From contig JASANG010002126.1 in assembly GCA_030248215.1 (NCBI GenBank), positions 79,572 to 143,571 of the forward strand: a stretch of DNA of 64,000 bases, written 5' to 3'. Made by a program: the position numbers and the translations under genes. Source of the DNA: Enoplolaimus lenunculus (taxonomy: Eukaryota; Nematoda; Enoplea; Enoplida; Thoracostomopsidae). The notes under the pieces are model-generated. The model saw only the letters and a program-made list of their open reading frames with translations. It had not been told where the DNA came from and ran no database searches. Below, one piece after another: positions 23,089-32,720 of this stretch; the stretch's first letter is position 1, and the number at the start of each line of letters is the position of its first letter.

Positions 23089-23882
23089 GCTTCGGTACTG
23101 TTGTATATGATTAGGGTTGTTCATATTGAAATTAGATTATTTCGCATACAATTTTATTATATACTATTAAACTTCAAACCTTCATAAGTAAACTTTAGAG
23201 AATAATTTCTAAGAAACCGACAAATTTCAAAGAATACCAATTAGAGTTCACAAACTATCGCAACATTCAGCGTTCAGTCAAGGTCATTTTAGGTGGCTCA
23301 ATAGATATTATTTGCCAATATCTTTTAAGCCAGGTTATCCACCAATCTGTGAACCTAATAATTATTCCTTAAATTGCAAAAATAGTTTATTTCCCTACGG
23401 GATCGGCCAATACCTCTGACCCGTTTCTGACCACTGACCCATATCACCGGTTACTACTGAACCTTGACCAATTAGTATGAAATATACTACAAAAAAGTGC
23501 ATTAAACGTTACTTTAAACAGTATATACAGACTATTAATAGGGTACCTAGCACGGGCGGTGATAGAGGGGCGATATGGGTACCCCCCACTATTATTCCAA
23601 GACGACGAATCCCTAATTTGAAATTTGTAAGTTTCGGTCAGATTTCTGAAATAATATTAAAAATTATTTGCGCTTTGCGCAAAAACAACCTTTATGCTTG
23701 CATTTTCAGCGCAGTCAACTGCTTATAAGCAAACTTTACCCCTCGACAAACAAGTAGGCAAACTGCACAATAATGTACAATGTTTGGGGGTTTTTTTAAA
23801 ATTTCATAAATTCGGCATGCACCTCAATCTTGGGATTCTTCATATTACCGCCCCTGGCGCCTGTGACCATTATTTAAATTGG

Positions 23883-24023
23883 GCCCCATGTATAGAACAG
23901 GGCCGGAACAGTAGTATAAGCATATTCCTAAGCCTAAGCGTAAGCCTAAGCATAAGCCTAAGCGTATGGATGAGTCTATTCCTAAGCCTAAGCCTAAGCA
24001 GAAAAATTATTCTAAAGCTTAAA
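23883..24023 (+). mobile_element. Type I TTAGGC-array MITE fused to GC-rich minisatellite
   Basis: The left end GCCCCATGTATAGAACAGGG and array are intact. The sequence passes from AAAGCTTAAA directly into CGCCGTCCGTCACC, and the right end of the MITE is missing. A similar junction occurs at about 27,730. Confidence 0.7.
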
Positions 24024-24215
24024 CGCCGTCCGTCACCGTCTGTCACCCGTACAGCGGTTTCCGTTGCAGCATCACCTGTACACTGCCGTCCGTCACCTGT
24101 ACGGTGCCGTCCGTCACCCGTACGGCGCTGTCCGTCACCGTGCAGTATTGTACGCAAATAACTCATCTACGATACCGTGTAGTGACGGACAGCGTCGCAC
24201 GACAAGCATAGCGCA
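24024..24215. repeat. GC-rich CCGTCCGTCACC repeat element
   Basis: Irregular copies of CCGTCCGTCACC(C/T)GTACGG, ending GTCGCACGACAAGC..GCGCAACCCT. The end resembles that of the larger array at 27735-28095, so the two belong to one family. Confidence 0.65.
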
Positions 24216-24277
24216 ACCCTTATGAGCAATCAGTGATATCCAGTTTACGTTCCTTGTTTACTGTACGATTAAACTAT

Positions 24278-24481
24278 CACTGTAAATAATGGTGAGTCAA
24301 ATTGACTGTCTCCGAAATAGGCTTTTCCTGACTACACAAACTGAATCAAAATTTGACTCCGCCTGAGTCAAATTCGGCTCAATTTCACTCGGGCGGAGTC
24401 GAATTTTGACTCAGTTTCTGTAGTCAGAAAAAGCCTATTTCGGAGAGAGTCAGTTTGACTTTAATACCATTTTTTGCCGTG
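24278..24481. mobile_element. Foldback MITE (TGAGTCAAATTGAC family)
   Basis: Starts CACTGTAAATAATGGTGAGT and ends TACCATTTTTTGCCGTG. Inner arms CTACACAAACTGAATCAAAA and GACTCAGTTTCTGTAGTCAG pair. 204 bp; relatives at 5141 and 25505. The stretch 24,482-25,478 shows no gene. Confidence 0.8.
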
Positions 24482-25478
24482 AGAAACCAAGATTTCGCTG
24501 GAAGTTCACTAAACCAGCTTGCAATGCATTCTATTCAAATCACAAATTCCCAAAATTCAACCACGAACGCAAGTTATCAGCTTACACCTGAGACTGTGAT
24601 ATTTTGCGACGGCATGAAAGTAGACATGGGTCAAAATACTTCATCGTGAGAAAAAATCCCACAAGCTAAGCACAAAAGAAATGCCGCAAGCTTAAACAGT
24701 TTGACCACCAATGGCTTTATAGGGATCAAGACGCTCTAAGACCGACTCCCCCTGCCCACGCGTCATGTTCATCAATTATATAATTCAATCTAAAGCAAAA
24801 ATAGGGTATTTAACCAGTTGGTAGACGGTGCAAACCTAATAATATAAAACGAAACATCACAAAGTTGAAATTTAAAGGTCTGGATAGCGTGATAATTATA
24901 AGTTTATGCATTTTAGCTTAAAAGTTAAAAAGCAGATGGTGTACGAACAAACTTGAATTGCGCGAACAGACGCCAAATACCAAATATTAGAAGACAAAAC
25001 TGGCCAAACAGCTAAAAATATAACAGTGACTATGCTTTGAATATGAAATAGGGCGGGTCGGTATTCTTTTGATCTGGTTACAGTTGTGGCCCCTGGCAAC
25101 GAGCCCTGTTAGTTAGTCCCTGGGTCACGAGCCGTCTTAGTTAGTCCCGTGGGACACGAGCGGTTAGTGTTTTTTGATCTCTTTCAAGACAGTTTGAACC
25201 AATAACCTTGGCGTTCACATCAACTATAAGCTATATTTAATAATGAAACGCACAACACAAAACCGTATCATATTTCATATATTTGCTTCCAGCCTCCGTT
25301 CTAATGGCCGCTACGAAGACTCGCCTGGCTCCAACGCGTTCAACTGTGATTGGTGCATCAGGTGTAAAAACCCGTCGTTGCTTTGTTATTTTTAATTGAA
25401 ATATTAAAAAAACATTAATCAAATATGGTTGGAAGTCACGCGAACAGTATATATAACGCCATGTTTGTAAGGGTTTAT

Positions 25479-26009
25479 CAAGAGTCGATTATGACAAGAG
25501 TGTGCACAGCAAAAAATAGTGAGTCAAATTGACTCTCTCCGAAATAGACTCTACGGTACTTCACAAATTGAGTCAAAATTCGACTCCGGCAGAGTCAAAT
25601 TCGGTTCACTGAGTCGCATGTTTGACTCTGGTGGAGTCGAATTTGACTCAGTTTGTGTGGTCCCGTAGAGCCTATTTCAGAGAGAGTCAATTTGACTCAC
25701 CATTTTTTGCAGTGTGCAACTTTTGGGGTTCTGTATGGTACGAAATGTACCACCGAACGTTGCGTTTACGGCCGACCACTCCCCGTTGTTTAGAGGGGGG
25801 ATCGCTATCACACGAATACCCCTAAATTAAACTAAAAGAGGCTATGTTTGATGCTGCATACATAAAGTGACATGGTTCGCACCGGTTGTACACCCCTGTC
25901 TAAATAAAGGGGGGCAGGGCAAAAACGCAACGCGTGCCGGGTATATTCTTTTCTACACTGAATGAAGCCAGTTGCATACTCTTGTTGAAGTAGGCATCAT
26001 CCGCTCTTG
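25479..26009. mobile_element. Palindromic MITE (GTTGCGTTTTTG family), copy 3, with nested foldback
   Basis: Outer ends CAAGAGTCGATTATGAC.. and ..CATCATCCGCTCTTG. The left half is split by the 210-bp foldback at 25505-25714; without it the sequence runs GAGTGTG/CAAC as in copy 2. The GAACGTTGCGTTTACGGCC and GCAAAAACGCAACGCGTGCC arms are clear. Confidence 0.75.
25505..25714. mobile_element. Foldback MITE nested in another MITE
   Basis: Starts CACAGCAAAAAATAGTGAGT and ends CACCATTTTTTGCAGTG. It lies inside the element at 25479-26009, so this family was active after the palindromic one. TG flanks each side. Confidence 0.85.
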
Positions 26010-26139
26010 GTTTAATTAATTTTTAAGCGATTCAAGAAGCCCCCACCTGATGAGGCCGTTGTGCCTTATAATTTAACTTGATTTCAAAGATGGGTTCACT
26101 GGTTTATTTGGGACATCACTATTTAATGTTAACAATTGT

Positions 26140-26314
26140 CGGCCAATGTATAGAACAGGATCATAATAACTTTAATATGTTGAAGCATATTTGTAAGACT
26201 AAGATTAAGCCTAAGCGTAAGAATGAGCTTATACCTGAGCCTAAACAAAAAATTAGACTAAGCTTACTCTATTGCAGGTGCGTCGAAAACGTTCCGCCCC
26301 TAATCTTTACCTGG
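26140..26314 (+). mobile_element. Type I TTAGGC-array MITE
   Basis: Left end GGCCAATGTATAGAACAGG and right end CCGCCCCTAATCTTTACCTG. Few degenerate hexamers remain, with AAAAAATTAGACTAAGCTTAC after them. Confidence 0.7.
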
Positions 26315-26475
26315 GCCAGTTTGCCCGAATCTATTTTCAAAACGAATATTTTGACTTTATTCAAAACCGAATTCAGTTAACCTAAACTCTTTCGGCTCGC
26401 GTACATTTTCCAGTAAAGTTAACCCTTTAGGTTTAGGCTTAGGAAAAGGCTTTGGTAAGTTTTTTCCTAGGCCGG

Positions 26476-27118
26476 CGAATGTAAAGATAAGGGACGGATG
26501 GTTTTGCGGTGGGGCTAGAAAAGAGTAAGCTTAAGCTTTAGACAAAATTTTGTATGACTTAGACTTAGACTTAGACTTAGACATATGCTCATTGTTACGC
26601 TAAGGCTTAGGCTTAGGAACACATTTTTGCAACGCTTAGGCTTAGGCTTAGGAATACGTTTTTGCAACGCTTACGCTTAGGCTTAGGCTTAGGAACACAT
26701 TTTTGCGACGCTTAGGCTTAGGCTTAGGAACACATTTTTGAAACGCTTAGGCTTAGGCTTAGGAACACATTTTTGAAACGCTTAGGCTTAGGCTTAGGAA
26801 CACATTTTTGCGACGCTTAGGCTTAGGAACACATTTTTGCGACGCTTAGGCTTAGGCTTAGGAACACATTTTTGAAACGCTTAGGCTTAGGCTTAGGAAC
26901 ACATTTTTGTGACGCTTAGGCTTAGGAACACATTTTTGAAACGCTTAGGCTTAGGCTTAGGAACACATTTTTGCGACGCTTAGGCTTAGGCTTAGGCTTA
27001 GGAACACATTTTTGAAACGCTTAGGTTTAGGCTTAGGAACACATTTTTGCGACACCTAGGCTTAGACTTTTAGGCTTAGGAATACGCTTAATCTACTGTT
27101 ACGCCCCTTAAAGTAAAG
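26476..27118 (-). mobile_element. Composite TTAGGC-array element with about 13 higher-order repeats
   Basis: The left end (GAATGTAAAGATAAGGGACGG, GAGTAAGCTTAAGC) is type I. The right end (AATCTACTGTTACGCCCCTT AAAG) is type II. Between them about 13 units of roughly 35 bp repeat CGCTTAGGCTTAGGCTTAGG + AACACATTTTTG(C/A)(G/A)A. The unit is the type II inner segment amplified in tandem. Confidence 0.8.
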
Positions 27119-27584
27119 TTTTTACTTTTAATAAAAGGCACAGTTGTTTAGAAGCTTAGTTTCAACTAATATTTGAGTATAAAACAACATAGAAAGGTAT
27201 TTAGGGCAAAATTTGTGCTTACCATCTGTATAACTGATGTTTTTGACAAATCGGATTATTAATAACAGTTATTTTCAAATCTTAGTCAAATTTTTGAGAT
27301 TAAACGAAAATTATGCCTATACCTGGATGGTTGCACATGACTGCGGTGCAAATTTTCATTAATATTTGATATTTTTAAACATTTTAATCGTCAACAAAGC
27401 GTCAACGGTAAATTTTACTCCGCCCTGCTTTTGACAAAATAAAGATTTTTGCTAAATTTCAATGCGTTTTTGCTTGAATGAATTTAAGAACTAAAAATTG
27501 TGTCTAAAAATTGTCAAATGTTATTGAGACGTGGGTGTAAATTAATAAAAATTTTCTTGTTTACGTTTAAGGCCCAAGTGTGGA
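27119..27584. other. No gene seen
   Basis: AT-rich, with no long open frame or recognised repeat. Confidence 0.5.
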
Positions 27585-27734
27585 CCCATGTAGTACTTTT
27601 ACGGCCGTCCCGGTTTCTGGTGGGACTGTCAGAGAGTAGGTTTAGGTTCTAGTGTACATTTTTTCTAAGGCTTAGGCTTAAGAATACACTTTTTTAAGGC
27701 TTAGGCTTAGCAAAATGCTTAATCTAGTACGGCG
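27585..27734 (-). mobile_element. Truncated type II TTAGGC-array MITE
   Basis: Starts CCCATGTAGTACTTTTACGG with GGTTTCTGGTGGGACTGTCA. Two short hexamer blocks follow, then AATGCTTAATCTA passes straight into the GC-rich array. The type II right end is missing. Confidence 0.65.
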
Positions 27735-28095
27735 CCGTCTGTCACCGTCCGTCACTATACGGTATAATGCGTTTGTAATTTGCGTGCGATGATAACGCAC
27801 GGTGACGGACGGTGCCGTACGCGTGACGGACGGTGCCGTACGCGTGACGGACGGTGCCGTACGCGTGACGGACGGTGCCGTACGCGTGACGGACGGTGCC
27901 GTACGCGTGACGGACGGTGCCGTACGCGTGACGGACGGTGCCGCACGCGTGACGGACGGTGCCGCACGCGTGACGGACGGTGCCGTACGCGTGACGGACG
28001 GTGCCGTACGCGTGACGAACGGCGCCGTACGGGTAACGGACGGCGCCGGACGATGACGGACGGCGCCGCACAACGAGTATTGCGCGACCCTAACT
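27735..28095. repeat. 21-bp GC-rich minisatellite, about 11 units
   Basis: The unit GTGACGGACGGTGCCGTACG + C recurs nearly perfectly from about 27,800 to 28,015. The flanks GGCGCCGTCTGTCACC and GACGGACGGCGCCGCAC are an inverted pair. Because 21 is a multiple of three, long open frames appear on both strands; none is a plausible gene. Confidence 0.9.
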
Positions 28096-28458
28096 TTCTT
28101 TTCCGGCAGCAGCATAAATTAGTAACGTTTATTTTACTGACGGGCCAGTAGGTACAGAGATGCCAGCACAACTCGGGCAGGCAAAAAAATTAATTTTACC
28201 CACTCAGAAAAATTTCAATCTGGCCTGTAAGCCATACAAAACCTTTTGATGGCCCTCCTTAAAACGTTTAGTTCCCCATTTCTAACATGTTGATCCACCT
28301 ACGGACTGTTAATATACTTCGACATTCGATAATAACAGCCGGATGTGGATATAAAAAAATATCTGATGCCTATCAGTGAGCGAAACTATCTTTGATTTAG
28401 AAGTAGCAGTAAAACTCACAATATTTGCCAAAACGACTTTCAAAATCATAGTTTTGTG

Positions 28459-28668
28459 GGCCCATGTCAAGATCAGGGGCGGAACACGTTTTTCTGTGGG
28501 ATTAGAAAAGTGTAAGTTTAAGCTTTAGACTATTTTTTTGCTTAGGTTTAGGCTTAGGCTTAGGCTTAGGCTTAGGTTATGCTTAGGAATATGCTCAATA
28601 TTACGCATAGGCTTAGGCTTAGGAATATGCTTACAATACTGTTCCATCCCTGTTCTTTACATTGGCCG
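28459..28668 (-). mobile_element. Type I TTAGGC-array MITE
   Basis: Left end GGCCCATGTCAAGATCAGGG; right end CCATCCCTGTTCTTTACATTGG. Five clean TTAGGC units, then a second short block. GTTTTGTG to the left and GTTTTATG to the right, offset by GGCC, suggest an 8-bp TSD. Confidence 0.75.
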
Positions 28669-29119
28669 GCCGTTTTATGTAACATTTTATTTTAATAAAA
28701 AATAGTCCATCTGGAAACAGTTTTTTTCCAAAAAAAATTAATTTTCGCCACCACAAAATTCCCTGCTGAGTGAAAACAGATATTAGCATCTGACCTTAAA
28801 ATAGAGCACTTTCGATAGCTGAAAGGTTAAAACAGCTATAACGCAGAAAGCCTACCAAGAGGTCCCGGATGACATTGACGTTTGCGTCAAAGTGAAATAC
28901 TGTAGAGACCTGGATCAGAGTGTGTAATAACAGAGAGGATCGCAATTTTGAGTCCCAGTCAATAGGAGTTTGTATCCCTAATTGATGTCCGTTAGTGGAT
29001 AGAGCGCATAAAAGAGACCAATAGCTGAAGCATGGCCTAGGTTTCTCTGATATGTAACAGACATAAGACAACCGGAATAAAATATATTATGCATTTTCCT
29101 CAATTTAGTTCAAAATTAA

Positions 29120-29383
29120 CCCTTTCGCACATGAATATTTTCAATTTCATATGAGATGCAATTTCAAGGTAAGATTCGAACCGCAGTCTCAAGGGTAGGA
29201 GTCGTTTACGATGACCACTAAGCTACAGGAGCTTGACGCTCGAGCCCGAGTAGGCTCTCACATCTTGTGGAGATTTTGCACTGCGGATATATGTTATAAA
29301 TTGTTAAACGCTGCTCACAGTGTGTGTATTGCTCGTACATTATTGTATTTAGTTGCTCATAGTATACTCTATGAGTGAAAGGG
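29120..29383 (-). mobile_element. 264-bp TTAA-flanked piggyBac-type MITE with tRNA-Gly-like core, copy C
   Basis: TTAA at 29116-29119 and 29384-29387. Ends CCCTTTCGCACATGAAT.. and ..CTATGAGTGAAAGGG are good inverted repeats. The tRNA-like core is on the minus strand (GGTTCGAATCTTACC and TAGCTTAGTGGTCATCG). Confidence 0.85.
29166..29233 (-). tRNA. tRNA-Gly-like module inside piggyBac-type MITE C (pseudo-tRNA)
   Basis: Minus strand AGCTCCTGTAGCTTAGTGGT, then ACGACTCCTACCC and GCGGTTCGAATCTTACC. The B box is strong but the anticodon region has drifted from CCTCCCAC. Confidence 0.45.
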
Positions 29384-29804
29384 TTAAAGCATTCGACAAG
29401 CAAGTGTAATATGAATAGCTGACGGCCATAACAATGGTCTAAGCATATTCTTAAGCCTAGTAGTCAAAACGTACGGATAATCCTATAAATAGCTAAGATG
29501 TAAGCAAATGGCTAAAGCATCATTCACTTTATCTTGCGTCCGCCTTGTGAAAAATGTCAGTTTTTTCTTTTAGTTGCAGTTTATAAGTTTCAGAAATATT
29601 TGACAGCCTTATTATTTCGATGAAATATATGTTTGAGGACCATGCTTACTTTGAAAGCAAAAAGTTTTCCGCCGGGACAGACGACAAACATAAGCTTAAC
29701 TTTGTAGGAACCGAACGAAAGCTATCAGGGTCAATATTGTATATGACTTGGGAGTGTTTTGTTTTTCAGCGGGCGTCCAAAAGATCCTTAAACTAATAAA
29801 TTAT

Positions 29805-29976
29805 AGGGTTGAACTTTTTTCTGCGGAAATGCAATAGAGTAATCATAAGTTTTAGACTATTTTTTGCTAAGGCTTAGGCTTACACTTATTATGATTCTCA
29901 CGGTTTTAGGCTTAGGCTTAGGCTTAGGAATATGCTTTTATATACTACTGTTTCGGCCCTGTTCTATACATTGGCC
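29805..29976 (-). mobile_element. Type I TTAGGC-array MITE
   Basis: Left part TTGAACTTTTTTCTGCGG.. GCAATAGAGTAA; right end TTTCGGCCCTGTTCTATACA + TTGGCC. Two hexamer blocks. Confidence 0.7.
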
Positions 29977-30120
29977 GGGTATCCTAAGCTTTAATCACTT
30001 CAACTAATTGTCAGAATACACATAATTCAAGCCCAGCACACCCCCGCTATCAGGAATTGTTTTCCTGGTACAAGAAGACCTCTACAGAGGGGGAAACTAA
30101 AATATTCTATATGAATTTTT

Positions 30121-30322
30121 GCTCAATGTTAGTTTTAGGGCCGCAACAGTAGATTAAGGGTATTCCTAAACCTGAGCCTACGCCTTGTGTTGCAAAAGCG
30201 TATTCCTAAGCCTAAGCCTATGCCTAAAGCATAAACCTAAGCACAAAATGTAGTCTAGAATGTAAGCCTACTTCTTTACAGACCCACTAGAAATCGGGAC
30301 GGCCGTAAAAGTAACATGGGCC
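30121..30322 (+). mobile_element. Type II TTAGGC-array MITE, near-exact TSD
   Basis: Right end GGGACGGCCGTAAAAGTAAC + ATGGGCC; left end GCTCAATGTTAGTTTTAGGG. Flanks GAATTTTT and GAATGTTT match at 7 of 8 bases. The stretch 30,323-32,720 shows no gene; a CCGGATATC..TTCCGTTATT piece near 31,815-31,970 resembles the CAACCGG hAT-like family. Confidence 0.75.
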
Positions 30323-32720
30323 GAATGTTTTAACGCTGTTGAAAAAATTTTCGTCCATAAAAGGAGTTATTTTGCATAGGGGGTTGTTGCGAGAACGAAT
30401 CTAATACACGAGTATCAGAAACTCAGCATTTTAAACATTCGTATGCCAAAACATAAAAGAACATTGCGCTTAGCAACGTAGACCGATATAAACAAACATA
30501 TACACCAACTATGTTCATAGTTAAACAAACTCTCTCAAGAAACATTTAAAGCCAATCCTATGTTTCAAAGCCTATTATGAACCACAACTTGTCTTACATG
30601 TCGGGTAAACGCAAAAAAACTTCCGCAGCAAACCGAATTTTCCGGGTAATATCTCAATTTCCCACTAAAATCCCGAGTGAAAACGGTTGCGCCGAAAATA
30701 GCAATTTCCCGCGTCGATAGAATCCTAATTTCGCGGGTATATCACAATTTCGGACAATGCAAGTTTCCCGGGTAATACCCCAATATCCCAAAATTCCGAA
30801 CGAACTAGGTTGCGTCCGAAATAGCAATTTTCCGCATAAAAAAATTTTCCAACAGGGATGTACTACGTCCCTATCTTTAGATCGGCCATTGGCAGAGAAG
30901 TATGCAGAATGCCAAAAAATGACTCGGGACAAGAAACCAAGTACTAGCGTAAATAAACGCAACACTTTTATACGCAATTCTGAGAATGCTTGCGAAGATT
31001 CGAAGTTAACATTTTATATCTATAGAAAAGTAGGTAACCTAACTTTACGTCTATACACTGACTTTTAGTTGTGAAACTAAAAAACCAATGAAGAAAGTCC
31101 TCAAAATTTTTATGCAACTCGTTGGATTTCAACTCTTTGCAAAATTAGGCTCACAAGCAGGCGAGGCGCTCAAATACCATTTTCTCAAAAAATGGAATGG
31201 GGGGTGGGGTGCAATCGTCATTTTGCCCGACCGACTCCGCCGTCCCTGCTACTCTTTTGTTCTCTCGCTCTAAATACTCGACAGCTTTACTTTTTATAAT
31301 TTAAAAACAATACAAAGTAGACAAAACAAACAAGACAAAACAAACAGCCATAAAACATTGTCTCATATTTCTGAAAAAATTCAGATCAAAGCAAGGAATT
31401 TGGAACATAAATTATTAACATTATTGTCAGTCAGAATTAGTACTGATTGTTCGTTAAGCATCAAAACCAGCAGTAATAACTATCACCTATATGCTATTTG
31501 CAACGAAGCCCAAAACTCAAGATTATTCATTGCCAGCGTTCAGCTTCGCAATTTAACCAAACGTCTCCCGGCCAATTCAGATGAAACTGACCATCATCCT
31601 TTGAAAGAGGGTAAGCATCGAGATTTCATTATTAAGTATATCTTCTTTTTTTCACCTTTAGTATATATCATACTGCTAAATTATAAAGATACATCACAAC
31701 ACAGAAAAAAGTTAATTCGCTCAAACTATTTACGGCCACAAAAAACAGAGCTGAATACGAACAAGCAAACTTACATAAGCAAGAGTTTGCAATTATACTA
31801 GCAACCAGTGTGCAACCGGATATCTGCTTCCGCTTCAAGTAAAAATCTTTGTCCGTTTCCGTTATAGAAATACTGGAAATTCCGTTATTTTTATGCTCAA
31901 AATTAGTTATAAAACTTTTATACTTTAATATCCGTTTTCGTTATTTTTACTATCCGTTTACACATCTCATTTAAACAAAAAAACCTAAATCCAAAATTTC
32001 ATTCACTATTCAAAAAATTTAATCCATCGCATTTAGCAGGAATTTTGTGCTCCAGTTTTGGAAATGTCACTTACACATTAATTTCAAAACTACAAAACAA
32101 CAAAATCACGACGCTGACCAAACACAAAATACTGGAACAACGCAATTTACCGTAAATTTTCTCAACAATGCCACAACATGAACTCACCATTTCAGAAAAA
32201 CTTACGCCTCATGAGTAACACAGACATTCTACTGAGTGAGCTCTTCAAAGACCTGGCATGTAATCTGTCTAAAATTTATGAATTGAAACAAAAGATGGCT
32301 TCCATATCACCATTATTCTTCCACTTTTCGGTAACTACTTATATCACATTCTGGTTGGCTTAAAGTAAGTTTGTTAAATCCGCTTCAAATACTGAAATTG
32401 ATGTAGCAGAGCATTAACGTTTTTACGGCACAATTGACAAATTTATTAATGTCCAACTCACGTGTGCAAGATTTCTCAACGAGAAATTGTAATTGACAAT
32501 TGCACATGCAAGTTTTGCGAACCCATTTTGTTTCAAAGCTAGCGCGTACAGCATGCAACAGTTGTATGTTCTCGCAGCAAACCCTTGCACAAGTGAACGG
32601 AGTTCAAACCAATGGTACGAATGAGTACATTACAATTATTATAATAGAAAGCATAGCATGCCTATAATAATGAATAAAGCTTGTTTCAATTTTCCATAAT
32701 AATTACTGATCTAAACATTT

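Noticed and set aside
26600-27060. CRISPR-like array of regular repeats
   Set aside because: Spacers are not unique; the whole unit is repeated, the host is eukaryotic, and there are no cas-like genes.
27678-28171. Overlapping open frames of 84-145 codons on both strands with RTRDGRC- or YGTVRHA-like repeats
   Set aside because: They are by-products of a 21-bp minisatellite lacking stops; no start context, domain or unique sequence.
31358-31801. 147-codon open frame
   Set aside because: Low-complexity, AT-driven composition, no domain, no splice or promoter support.
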